From assembly GCF_002531755.2 (NCBI RefSeq), contig NZ_CP034999.1, positions 248,001 through 312,000 on the forward strand: a DNA stretch of 64,000 bases, written 5' to 3'. The notes under the pieces were generated by a model that did no database searches, was not told the DNA's origin, and worked only from the letters and a program-made list of their open reading frames with translations. Origin of the DNA: Rhizobium acidisoli. GTDB lineage: Bacteria > Pseudomonadota > Alphaproteobacteria > Rhizobiales > Rhizobiaceae. This document shows positions 45,707 through 54,306 of this stretch, in pieces. The translations under genes and the position numbers were made by a program. Position 1 is the first letter of the stretch. Each line of letters opens with the position of its first letter.

Positions 45707-47695
45707 ATGAGAGCGATCTCCGAAAACGATCTGCTGACGGAAGGCGCCGGTGTCGGGCGACGGTTGGACCGGCAGCGTGGAAGTGCGATGGCCCTGACCG
45801 ATGAGCTGGTCTCACTCTGCCTCAGGCTGGAGGCAGACCCAGGACCGGATCCCAGCCGTATCCCGCTGAGTGATGGGCAGCTGGAAAACCTCGCCGAACG
45901 TCTGCATCGCGAATCCCTCGGCAGGCCGCTCTGGGTGTTTGCTTACGGTTCGCTGATCTGGAAGCCGGATTTCGATGCGGTGGAGTGGCGGCGCGCCGGC
46001 GCTCGAGGTTGGCACCGATCCTTCTGTCTGCATATGACGCGCTGGCGCGCGACAGAGGCCCAGCCCGGCCTGATGATGGCACTCGATCAAGGCGGTCAAT
46101 GCAATGGTGTAGCCTTCAGGCTCGCCGAACAGGATCGCGTCGGTCAAATCCGCCGCATGATCCGCAGGGAGGTCGGCAGCCTGGACGAAACACCGGTCAG
46201 GGGCGGTACGCTCAACTGGGCCTACTATCCCGATCCGAGCGCGCTGATCGCGATCAACACGTCGTCGGGCACCGGTCAGGCGATCGGACCGAAGATCAAT
46301 GAGGGTCTGTTCGATTTCGACTACGACCTCAATCCGATTCCGTTGCTGGCGACGGAATGGTCGGTCAGCGATGATCAGCTGCGCTATACCTTTAAGCTGC
46401 GCGACGGCGTAAAGTGGCATGACGGTGCAGACTTTACCGCTGCCGACGTGGCTTTCTCGATCCTTCGATTAAAGGAAGCCCATCCGCGCGGCCGCATCAC
46501 CTATCAGAACGTGACAGCCGTCGAGACGCCTGATCCCCATACGGCGATTATCGTCCTTTCCAAACCCGCGCCATATCTGATCACGGCGCTGAGCAGTTCG
46601 GAATCGCCGATCGTGCCGAAGCATATCTATGAAACCTTCAAGCCGGAGGAACAGCCCAAGCTCGCGCAGACGATCGGAACCGGACCCTTCATCCTCAAGG
46701 AGTGGGTGCCGGGCAGTCATCTGATCTTCGACCGCAACCCGAACTATTGGGACGCGGGAAAGCCCTATCTCGACCGGGTCGTCCTTCGCGTCATCCTCGA
46801 TCCATCCGCCCGTGCCGCCGCGCTCGAGACCGGTGAAATCGACATTGGCGCCAACCCGGTGCCTTTGTCGGACCTCGAGCGCCTCAAGGCCAATCCAAAC
46901 CTGGTCGTCGATACGACGACCTACGCCTATTCCGGTCCGCAGCAGCAGCTGTTCTTCAACTATGAGAACGAGATTCTCACCAAGCGCGAGGTACGGCTGG
47001 CGATCGCGCATGCCATCGATCTGCAGAAGCTGCTGGATATCGCCCTCTATGGTTATGGCGCCGTATCGCCGAGCCCAGTCAGCACGGCGCTGCCGAAATG
47101 GTATGATCCGAGCATCAAGGCCCGGACGCCGGATCCGAAACTGGCGGAAAAACTGCTGGATGGGGCCGGCTATCCCAGGGGCGCAAATGGCAGCCGTTTC
47201 AAGCTTCGTCTCGCCTATAACTCGTTCCTCACGCCGTCTTATGCGGACTTCATCAAGCAATCACTCGCCGTCGTCGGTATCGAGGCGGAGATCCTCAAGT
47301 TCGATCTCGCGACCTACCTTAAGACCATTTACACCGATCGCGCATCGGATCTGGTGATCGAATCCCTTTCGAACACCTTCGATCCAAGCCTCGGCGTGCA
47401 GCGCGCCTACTGGTCGAAGAACTTCAAGATCGGTCTCGTTTTCTCCAACGCCAGCCACTACGTCAATCCCGAGGTGGATCGGCTTCTCGAAGCGGCGGCA
47501 GTCGAGCCCGACGAAGCGACGCGACGCGACCTCTGGTATCAGTTCCAGCGCATCATTCACGAAGATGTCGTCTCTGTCGATCTGGTCGCGGCCGGCTCGC
47601 AGATCATTGCAAGCAAGAAGGTCAGGGACTTCGCACCCGGCGCGCAAGGCATCAACAACAGCTTCAGCCAGATATGGCTCAGCCCGGAGAGCTGA
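45707..47695 (+). CDS. In-frame chimera: ChaC-like domain fused to family 5 solute-binding protein
   Basis: 662 residues (start 45707 or 45788). Residues about 25-160 are a ChaC-type gamma-glutamylcyclotransferase with PLWVFAYGSLIWKPDFDAVE, RAGARGWHRSFCLHMTRWR and GVAFRLAEQDRVGQIRRMIR. After RREVGSLDETPV the sequence becomes a family 5 ABC binding protein from its mature N-terminus (RGGTLNWAYYPDPSALIAIN) to the end. No signal peptide precedes the binding protein. ChaC degrades glutathione in the cytoplasm while family 5 proteins work in the periplasm, so a functional fusion is unlikely. I infer a deletion that joined the 5' part of chaC to an SBP gene minus its leader. The SBP part is closely related to those at 52424 and 63218. 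Confidence 0.85.
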   Translation: MRAISENDLLTEGAGVGRRLDRQRGSAMALTDELVSLCLRLEADPGPDPSRIPLSDGQLENLAERLHRESLGRPLWVFAYGSLIWKPDFDAVEWRRAGARGWHRSFCLHMTRWRATEAQPGLMMALDQGGQCNGVAFRLAEQDRVGQIRRMIRREVGSLDETPVRGGTLNWAYYPDPSALIAINTSSGTGQAIGPKINEGLFDFDYDLNPIPLLATEWSVSDDQLRYTFKLRDGVKWHDGADFTAADVAFSILRLKEAHPRGRITYQNVTAVETPDPHTAIIVLSKPAPYLITALSSSESPIVPKHIYETFKPEEQPKLAQTIGTGPFILKEWVPGSHLIFDRNPNYWDAGKPYLDRVVLRVILDPSARAAALETGEIDIGANPVPLSDLERLKANPNLVVDTTTYAYSGPQQQLFFNYENEILTKREVRLAIAHAIDLQKLLDIALYGYGAVSPSPVSTALPKWYDPSIKARTPDPKLAEKLLDGAGYPRGANGSRFKLRLAYNSFLTPSYADFIKQSLAVVGIEAEILKFDLATYLKTIYTDRASDLVIESLSNTFDPSLGVQRAYWSKNFKIGLVFSNASHYVNPEVDRLLEAAAVEPDEATRRDLWYQFQRIIHEDVVSVDLVAAGSQIIASKKVRDFAPGAQGINNSFSQIWLSPES

Positions 47696-47802
47696 TGCTG
47701 CCAGCCGCCACGATAACGCAGGTGGGGAAACATAGTTTACGCCTCTCCTGCCCCACCAAATGTCTTTCAGAGATCAACAACAAAGCGTGACGGAGGCCCA
47801 GC

Positions 47803-48894
47803 GTGACCCAGAAGACAATCTCCCGAGACACATTCCGCAACTGGCTCGTCGATGGTGAGGAACTGGCGGTATTCGACATCCGAGACCCGGCGGCTGTCGG
47901 CTATGCATCACCTCTCTTCGCCACCAATTTGCCGGCTGAGTTCGTGGAAAGCGAAATCGGCCGCTTCGTCCCGCGTCCCGTCGTCCGCACCGTGCTTGCC
48001 GATGGCGGCGATGGCGCCGCTGCCGGGCTTGCTGAAAAACTGGGGAAAGCAGGGCGCGCGAATGTCTTCGCGCTCGAAGGCGGCATTCCCGCCTGGACGG
48101 CGGGAGCGGAGGTTTCCCTCCCGACATTCGACATACCAGGCGTCGATTTTTCGCGTGCCGTGCGCGACGAAAAGAACACGCCGGTCATCTCGGTTGAAGA
48201 GTTGAAGCGCTTGCACGACGCCGGTGAAGACGTTGTCGTCATTGATACGCGCACCGTTGCCGAATTCAGCCGCGATCATGTCCCCGGCGCCATCAGCGTG
48301 CCGGGCGCGGAATTACTATTGCGCTTCAAGGACGTCGTGCCATCCGAAAAGACCAGGGTCGTCGTCTCCTGCGCCGGGCTGCCGCGCGCAATCCTCGGCG
48401 CCCAGACGCTGATCGATGCGAAAGTCGCCAATCAGGTCTCCTATCTGCATGACGGCACGAAGGCCTGGACCGGCGCCGGGCTGGAACTCGAAACCGGCAG
48501 CACGCGTATCTACGGCGAGGCAAGCCCAGCGGCGCTGGATTTCGCACGCGAGCATGTCCAGGCACTGAGCGCCGATGACCGTTTTCCCGAGATTGATATT
48601 GCCACCGCCCGTAACTGGGCGAACGATCCGGGCAGGACCACCTATCTTCTTGATGTGCGCACGCCAGAGGAGTTCGAAAACAGCCATCTCGACGGGACGC
48701 TTTCGTCGGAGGGCGGCCAGTTGCTCGGCGTCGCCTATCGAACCATCGCCGTTCGCGGTGCGCGCGTCGTCCTCATCGACGATCCGCTCGGGGTGCGGGC
48801 ACGCACCGTTGCGCATTGGCTTCAACGGCGCGGCTTTGAAATCGCGATACTGCTGGTTGATTTCTCGGCCGAGCAGCTGAGCGCGGTCGCTTGA
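47803..48894 (+). CDS. Multi-domain rhodanese-like sulfurtransferase
   Basis: 363 residues with three rhodanese-like repeats: about 1-100 (LAVFDIRDPAAVGYASPLFA), about 125-225 (VVVIDTRTVAEFSRDHVPGA) and about 265-360 (TYLLDVRTPEEFENSHLDGT). A Cys in the active loop is seen only in the second (VVVSCAGLPRAILGAQTL), so one domain may be catalytic and the others structural. Rhodaneses transfer sulfane sulfur, fitting detoxification or use of sulfite/sulfide released by desulfurisation. The coding strand converges on the 48983 gene; a terminator lies between. Confidence 0.85.
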   Translation: MTQKTISRDTFRNWLVDGEELAVFDIRDPAAVGYASPLFATNLPAEFVESEIGRFVPRPVVRTVLADGGDGAAAGLAEKLGKAGRANVFALEGGIPAWTAGAEVSLPTFDIPGVDFSRAVRDEKNTPVISVEELKRLHDAGEDVVVIDTRTVAEFSRDHVPGAISVPGAELLLRFKDVVPSEKTRVVVSCAGLPRAILGAQTLIDAKVANQVSYLHDGTKAWTGAGLELETGSTRIYGEASPAALDFAREHVQALSADDRFPEIDIATARNWANDPGRTTYLLDVRTPEEFENSHLDGTLSSEGGQLLGVAYRTIAVRGARVVLIDDPLGVRARTVAHWLQRRGFEIAILLVDFSAEQLSAVA

Positions 48895-48896
48895 TG

Positions 48897-48924
48897 AAAA
48901 AACCGGGGGACCTTGCAAGTCCCC
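48897..48924 (-). terminator. Rho-independent terminator of the leftward operon
   Basis: On the minus strand GGGGAC, loop TTGCAAG, GTCCCC is followed by CGG and six T. It ends the operon 54028-48983. Confidence 0.65.
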
Positions 48925-48982
48925 GCAACACTTCGGCGCTAGAGATGAGAACGACTGAAACGACCGCAATCTTCAGCCTTCG

Positions 48983-50143
48983 TCAGATCCCCGTCGCCAC
49001 CAAGCGTGCAAGCGCGTTCTTTGCGGCGATCGTTCGGATCATGTGGTTCTGAGGCGCGTGCGAGCGGGCGGTCATCGCATCGCGATGCTGGCGTTCGAGC
49101 TGGAAGTCGCGGTTCAGGCCGGGATTGCCGGCGAGATCAAGGGCCAGGCTCGTCACCGCCACGCTGTTGTCGATGACGACATGGCGGACGTTCATGCCAT
49201 CCATGCCGACTGTCTTGCCGGCATCGACATCTTCGCCGAGCGATCGGAGCAGCCTGGCGCTGGTCGCGAGCCGGACTTCGATCTCGCCCAGCCCGTCCTG
49301 GATGCGCGGCACTGTCGCAATTGGCGCACCGAGGCTTGCCGGCGCATGGCGGGCGGCAAACGACAACACTCGGTCGCGCGCGGACAAGGCAACGCCGTGA
49401 TAGACGGCGCCGATCAGCGAAAAGAAGAAGGCTGTCGCATGTTCTTCGCGCCGTATCGGTTCGGATGCGGGTTGGGCCTCGATCACATCTGAAAATGGGA
49501 TGACGACATCGTCGAGAATGATGTCGTCGCTGGCTGTCGCATGCATGCCGGCCGCGTTCCAGGTCTTCTCTATCCGCAGGCCGGGACTGTCGGTGGGCAC
49601 GAGGAAGGACGCCAGACGCGGCTCCGGCTCGTCGGTGAGCGCCAGCAGCGACACCCATTTCAAGATCGGAATACCCGTGACGTAGGTCTTGCGGCCGGTG
49701 ATCCGCCAGCGGTCGCCGTCGCGCCTGGCGATCGTTTCGGGAAGGGCACCATGGGCGGGTGAGCCGATGCGGGGTTCGGCCTGGGCGGCATTGAGGAGGG
49801 CAGGGCCGAGGCGGTTGGCCGACAAGATCCGCTGCGCCAGATGCTCCGGCCACTTTCCGAAGCGGCGCAGGCCGTAATGGCTATTGTAGTGCATGGCGAG
49901 CACCAGCGCGGTCGACGGTTCCCCACGAGCGATCTCGCTGATGACGGCCTGTGCTTCGACCAGGCCGCCGTCAAAGCCGCCATGTTCGCGAGCCGTCACG
50001 AGGCCGAGCAGACCAGCCTCGTAGAGATGTGTGAAGTTCTCGAAGGGAAATTCCCCGGTCGCATCGAAATGGGCCGCACGCTCGGCGAAGTCGACGGCCA
50101 GCCGCCGCGCCTTGCCGACGGGATCGATTGGTTCCTGCAACAT
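48983..50143 (-). CDS. DszC/SfnB-like flavoprotein monooxygenase (acyl-CoA dehydrogenase fold)
   Basis: 386 residues with the acyl-CoA dehydrogenase fold: LYEAGLLGLVTAREHGGFDG, ALVLAMHYNSHYGLRRFGKW, RWRITGRKTYVTGIPILKWV, and a helical C-terminus. Enzymes of the DszC/SfnB/TdsC branch use FMNH2 and oxygen to oxidise sulfides or sulfones. Genuine acyl-CoA dehydrogenases have a catalytic Glu which is not apparent here. It is the last gene of a four-gene operon with a DszB-like desulfinase 20 bp upstream, supporting a desulfurisation role. Confidence 0.75.
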   Translation of the reverse strand: MLQEPIDPVGKARRLAVDFAERAAHFDATGEFPFENFTHLYEAGLLGLVTAREHGGFDGGLVEAQAVISEIARGEPSTALVLAMHYNSHYGLRRFGKWPEHLAQRILSANRLGPALLNAAQAEPRIGSPAHGALPETIARRDGDRWRITGRKTYVTGIPILKWVSLLALTDEPEPRLASFLVPTDSPGLRIEKTWNAAGMHATASDDIILDDVVIPFSDVIEAQPASEPIRREEHATAFFFSLIGAVYHGVALSARDRVLSFAARHAPASLGAPIATVPRIQDGLGEIEVRLATSARLLRSLGEDVDAGKTVGMDGMNVRHVVIDNSVAVTSLALDLAGNPGLNRDFQLERQHRDAMTARSHAPQNHMIRTIAAKNALARLVATGI

Positions 50144-50163
50144 GATCTCACACGCCTTTCTTC

Positions 50164-51201
50164 TCAGGCCACGGCGCGTCTGGCGAAAGCTTCAAGATGC
50201 CGGTGATCGACCCACTCGGCTATATCAAAGTCGGCAGCGAGGAAGCCGAAATCGCGCAGGAAATCCTTGTAATGGCCGATGGCCTCGACCAGTTCCGGCT
50301 GCAGACCGAGACCGAGGTGACGGTGGACCTCCGGACCATTGGCCGCGAGCACCTGTTCTTCGGTCGCGCCGGCCTCGCGGGCAACGAAACGACGTGTCTC
50401 TTCCGGATGCGCTTCAGCCCAGGCGCTGGCCTTGAAGATCGATTCCAGCAACCGGTGAACCAGATCGGGACGTTCTTCAGCAAGAAGTTCGTCAACCGTC
50501 AATACACGGGGTGAGCCGGAATTGATGCGGATCTTCGGGTCGGGATGGAAGCCGAATTCGGCGACCTGGACGGCGCCGACCAGATTGGCGACGTTGATGC
50601 CCGCCGTTCCCTTGACGTAGATCGCATCCACCTCACCGCGAATGAGCGAAGCGATCTCGTCGCCATAAGCTTGCCGACGCTTCAACCTGAAGAGAGACGG
50701 ACCTTCCTGGCTCTCGAGAACGGAATCGGCAAGCGCGATGTCGACGACCTCGACATCTGCAAGTTCCAGCCCTTCGAGCGAAAGAGCCGAGACGAGGCCC
50801 TTCAACGCGGTCGCCCGCATGAAGTCGACAATGCCCTCCGGACGGCGGGCGATGCCGAAGCGGCGGCCTTTGAGATCCCTCGTGCTTTTGATGCCGGTCC
50901 CCGGCAGCGTGATGATCGCCTGGAACTCATCCGTCCAGGTAATGCCGACCAGCCGGGTCTTGCGGCCCTCCGATCGGGCGCGGATCGGCGGCACGTTGCC
51001 GCCATGGCGGAATGACCAGTCGAGCGTGTGGTTGAAATGGCTTTGGCGGATGCTGCGATCGGGCGAGTCGATGATCGATTTCAGCGCCACCCCTTCCGCG
51101 CGGAAGCTCTCCTCGAGAAAGCCGAGCTGTGCGGCGAGGCCGACCGGCGTCGGCACCGGGCAGCGGGTGTACCAGATTTCCGAAATGGCATTGCTCGTCA
51201 T
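50164..51201 (-). CDS. DszB-like sulfinate desulfinase (SsuA-fold, no signal peptide)
   Basis: 345 residues from the ATG at 51201. It would commonly be annotated as a sulfonate-binding protein, but it has no signal peptide and carries the DszB active-site pattern: Cys14 in YTRCPVPTP, His55 in RQSHFNHTL and Arg65 in SFRHGGNVPP. The His-Arg spacing of 10 equals that of DszB (H60, R70; catalytic C27). Later parts (TRLVGITWTDEFQ, LKGRRFGIARRPEGIV) follow the same two-lobe fold. DszB cleaves C-S in 2'-hydroxybiphenyl-2-sulfinate to release sulfite. Sandwiched between LLM and DszC-like genes, I infer a desulfinase for an unknown aryl or alkyl sulfinate. Confidence 0.72.
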   Translation of the reverse strand: MTSNAISEIWYTRCPVPTPVGLAAQLGFLEESFRAEGVALKSIIDSPDRSIRQSHFNHTLDWSFRHGGNVPPIRARSEGRKTRLVGITWTDEFQAIITLPGTGIKSTRDLKGRRFGIARRPEGIVDFMRATALKGLVSALSLEGLELADVEVVDIALADSVLESQEGPSLFRLKRRQAYGDEIASLIRGEVDAIYVKGTAGINVANLVGAVQVAEFGFHPDPKIRINSGSPRVLTVDELLAEERPDLVHRLLESIFKASAWAEAHPEETRRFVAREAGATEEQVLAANGPEVHRHLGLGLQPELVEAIGHYKDFLRDFGFLAADFDIAEWVDHRHLEAFARRAVA

Positions 51202-51212
51202 GATCGTCCCTT

Positions 51213-52391
51213 TCAGTGGCGCAGCCCCGCCTGTTTCATCAGCGGCAGCACCTCGCTGCCGAAGAATTCGAGATCGTCGCGGAAGTCGAAGAAGCTCAGC
51301 TGCAGACCGTCGACGCCGGCGGCCTTCAGCTTGACGAACTGGTCGACCACACTCTCCGGTGATCCGATCACCCTGATATTGCCGCCGACGGAACGATAGG
51401 CGTCCTGCGGATCGCGGCCCTTCCATGCCTGCGCGTCGGAATTCAATGACTGAAAACCTTGTGGCGAACGCTGATCGGCATGCGCGACGATGCGGTCGGC
51501 GAAGTCCCATGCTTCCTTCTCGGTCGGACGGCAGATGACCATCGGATTGAGCAGCGTTCGCACGGTGCGGCCGACGTCGGTCGCCGCGTCCTTGACCCGC
51601 TTTGTGTGGGCCGGCAGCGACTGCAGCGCGCTGTCGATGTCGGCGCCCGTCGGGCTGGTGATGAAGACGATGTCAGAGTAGCGCCCGGCAAAGGCAATGC
51701 CGGCATCCGAACCGGTGGCGTTGACGAGGATCGGTCGGCCGAAATTCGGTTTCGGCGTCACGAAGCCGCCGCCGAGCTTCCAGCTGCTTTCGCCTTCGAA
51801 GGAGAAGTTTTCTGTATCGCTCCAGAGCCGCTGCACAACTTCAAGGAATTCGGCCGCAAGTTCGTAGCGCCTGTCATGTTCGATGCGCGGCCAGCCGAAC
51901 ATCTCGTGCTCGACCGCGCGGTGACCGGTGACGACATTGATGCCCCAGCGGCCCCCGGTGATGTGATCGAGCGTCGCGCCGAACTTTGCCAGATGCAGCG
52001 GATGCCACGGCCCGTACAGCACGTGCATGGTCGAGATCAGCATGATCTTTTTGGTTAGGCCGGCAAGAGCCGCCGTGGAGACGAAGCTGTCGAGCGCCTG
52101 GCCATCGAAGACGCCGCCGTAACCACCCTTCGGCAGCCATTGCGACAGGGCAAAGACGAGATCGAAGCCGAGTTCCTCGGCTCTGAGTGTGAGCGCCTTG
52201 TTGTAGTCGAACCGCCAGTCGGTCGAGCGTTCGAGCGTCGATTGTGTCCAGCCGCCCGCCTGGATCGGCAGGAAGAGGCCGAGAAGAACCGGCTGCTTGA
52301 GAGCCTGCGACAGCGGGCTTTCAGGAAAATCGGTCGGGGCTGAGAATTTCGGCAGACCGACGATGGAGCCGGGAAGATGTTGAACGGACAT
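51213..52391 (-). CDS. LLM-class flavin monooxygenase, SfnG-like
   Basis: 392 residues with the luciferase-like TIM barrel: PVLLGLFLPIQAGGWTQSTL, FDLVFALSQWLPKGGYGGVF, YGPWHPLHLAKFGATLDHIT then GGRWGINVVTGHRAVEHEMF and ILVNATGSDAGIAFAGRYSD. The pattern is close to SfnG (dimethylsulfone monooxygenase) and SsuD. These enzymes use FMNH2 and O2 to cleave C-S bonds. Twelve bp separate it from the DszB-like gene and 32 bp from the binding protein gene, so it is mid-operon. Confidence 0.85.
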   Translation of the reverse strand: MSVQHLPGSIVGLPKFSAPTDFPESPLSQALKQPVLLGLFLPIQAGGWTQSTLERSTDWRFDYNKALTLRAEELGFDLVFALSQWLPKGGYGGVFDGQALDSFVSTAALAGLTKKIMLISTMHVLYGPWHPLHLAKFGATLDHITGGRWGINVVTGHRAVEHEMFGWPRIEHDRRYELAAEFLEVVQRLWSDTENFSFEGESSWKLGGGFVTPKPNFGRPILVNATGSDAGIAFAGRYSDIVFITSPTGADIDSALQSLPAHTKRVKDAATDVGRTVRTLLNPMVICRPTEKEAWDFADRIVAHADQRSPQGFQSLNSDAQAWKGRDPQDAYRSVGGNIRVIGSPESVVDQFVKLKAAGVDGLQLSFFDFRDDLEFFGSEVLPLMKQAGLRH

Positions 52392-52423
52392 GCTTGTCCT
52401 CCGCGTGATCGTTGGCTCGTCGC

Positions 52424-54028
52424 TCAGGATGCCGCCACATAGGCGTAAGCGAGGCTGCCGGAAACCCCTTCGCCGCCGACCGTGTGGTCGGCGATGCGTT
52501 TGTTATAGATGGTCAGTTCCGGCTGGCTGACGATATCGATCGCGGGCAGGTCTTCGACGAGGATCTGCTGGATCTCGCGCCACTGCTCCACCCGCTTGTT
52601 TGGATTGACCTCGACTGCCGCGGCTTCCAGAAGCGCGTCGACCTTGGGATTGCTGTAGGCCGAGCCATTGGAGAAGGGGACGCCGGGCTTGAAATTCTTG
52701 CTCCAATAGAGGCGCTGCACGCCGACGGTCGGATCGAAGAGGTTGCTCATTCCCTCGAAAGCGAAGTCGAAGTCGCGGTCGGTATAGATACGCTTGGTAT
52801 AGGTGGCGAAATCCTGGCTGCGTACCGTCGCGTCGATGCCGACTTTGGCGAGCGCCTGGCGGATATATTCGGAGCCTCGTGGGTAGCTTTCTCCGCTCGG
52901 CACATAGTCGAGATTGATGCGGGCGCGAACGCCGTCGCTGCCGCGCGGGTAGCCGGCCTCGTCAAGCAGCTTCTCGGCTGCCGCCAGATCGATCGGATAG
53001 GTTTTCAGATCCGGATCGTACCATTTCGTCAGGTTGGGACTTATTGGGCCGGGAATGGCGCTGCCATAGCCGTAGTTGATGGTATTGAGGATGACCTTCC
53101 TGTCGATGACGTGCGCGAAGGCCTGCCGCACGCGGATATCCTTGAAGAACGGACGCTCGAGGTTGAATTCGACGCGGCTGATGCCGTTGGCATACTGATA
53201 ACCGCGCGGTTCAAAAGCGATGTCGGGGAAGGACTTGAAGCGTTCCAGGTCGCTGAGCGGCACGGGCGTAGAGGGCGCAAGATCGATTTCTCCGGTCTCG
53301 ATGGCGATCGAGCGTGCAGCGGCGTCGGGAATGAAGCGGACGATGAGCTGATCGAGATAGGGGCGCGGCTGATCCCAATACTCCGGATTGCGCTCGTAGA
53401 CGATGTGGCTGCCGCGGATCCATTCCTTGAATTTGAAGGCCCCGGTGCCGATCGGCGCAAGATTTGCCGGGTTTTCGGCCACTTTGGTGCCTTCGTAGAT
53501 GTGACGCGGCACGATCGGCGTTTCGGAAGCCGCAAGCGCCGTGATCAGGTAGGGCGCCGGCTTGGAAAGCCTCAACACGGCCGTGAGCGGATCGGGCGTC
53601 TGGACGTCCACCAGGTTGAGGAACGTGTTGCGGCCGCGCGGATGAATTTCCTTCAGCGTCTTGATGGAGAAGGCGACATCGGCCGAGGTGAATGGCTGAC
53701 CATCGTGCCACTTCACGCCGTCGCGTAGCTTGAAGGTATAGGCCAGTCCGTCCTGGCTGACCGACCACTCCTTCGCCAGAAGCGGCTTCGGATTGAGATC
53801 GAAGTCATAGGTCAGCAATCCTTCGATGACCTTCGGTGATACATAGACCGAGTTGAAGGCCGTGTTGGCGATGGTCGTCAGCACCGGCGGTTCTGCCGAA
53901 AGCAGAAGTGTTGCCGTACCGCCGCGCGCCGGTGCCGCCAGGGCTGGGATGCGGGCCGTCGCCGTTATGCCGAGGGCGACGGAGGCGAGGAGAAAGCTGC
54001 GGCGCGAGGATGCCGGAAATACTGCCAT
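52424..54028 (-). CDS. Family 5 ABC solute-binding protein with Tat-type signal
   Basis: 534 residues from the ATG at 54028; the frame remains open upstream to 54193. Twin-arginine signal SSRRSFLLASVALGITATAR with cleavage near ALA-AP. The mature start RGGTATLLLSAEPPVLTTIA and body (YTFKLRDGVKWHDGQPFTSA, VQRLYWSKNFKPGVPFSNGS) match family 5. It heads the leftward operon and is divergent from the permease/ATPase operon at 54307, its probable transport partners. Close paralogues lie at 45707 (fused) and 63218. Confidence 0.9.
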   Translation of the reverse strand: MAVFPASSRRSFLLASVALGITATARIPALAAPARGGTATLLLSAEPPVLTTIANTAFNSVYVSPKVIEGLLTYDFDLNPKPLLAKEWSVSQDGLAYTFKLRDGVKWHDGQPFTSADVAFSIKTLKEIHPRGRNTFLNLVDVQTPDPLTAVLRLSKPAPYLITALAASETPIVPRHIYEGTKVAENPANLAPIGTGAFKFKEWIRGSHIVYERNPEYWDQPRPYLDQLIVRFIPDAAARSIAIETGEIDLAPSTPVPLSDLERFKSFPDIAFEPRGYQYANGISRVEFNLERPFFKDIRVRQAFAHVIDRKVILNTINYGYGSAIPGPISPNLTKWYDPDLKTYPIDLAAAEKLLDEAGYPRGSDGVRARINLDYVPSGESYPRGSEYIRQALAKVGIDATVRSQDFATYTKRIYTDRDFDFAFEGMSNLFDPTVGVQRLYWSKNFKPGVPFSNGSAYSNPKVDALLEAAAVEVNPNKRVEQWREIQQILVEDLPAIDIVSQPELTIYNKRIADHTVGGEGVSGSLAYAYVAAS

Positions 54029-54240
54029 TGGTTCAACCCTGATCTGGGACCGCGAGGATGCCGGCGGCCCTTGCTGTTTCGACTTTCCATGGACAGGCCC
54101 TCTCGTAGAGTTTTTTACCTGCCAGGAAGCAATCCGTAATAATCCGTTCCCAAGAACGACATATTGGCAACAAAGAATTCCAGATGAGGCCAATAATTCT
54201 GGCCATCTTCGAATTATTTACCAATTGCGGATTTGACAAA

Positions 54241-54263
54241 ACCTACAGATTTAGTCAACTAAT
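54241..54263 (+). promoter_or_regulatory. Candidate sulfur-regulon motif, site 5
   Basis: ACCTACAGATTTAGTCAACT lies in the divergent gap, 45-65 bp before the permease gene and about 210 bp before the binding protein gene. It keeps the CTA-N-AGATTTAGT core of the shared motif, with imperfect symmetry. Confidence 0.45.
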
Positions 54264-54306
54264 ATTGCATCGCGAAGCCGAAATCTTCTCACGCGGGGAA
54301 AAGGCA

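Noticed and set aside
50164..51510. Extended start for the DszB-like protein at 51510
   Set aside because: The extra residues are Arg-rich shadow of the LLM gene; the ATG at 51201 fits family length and operon spacing.
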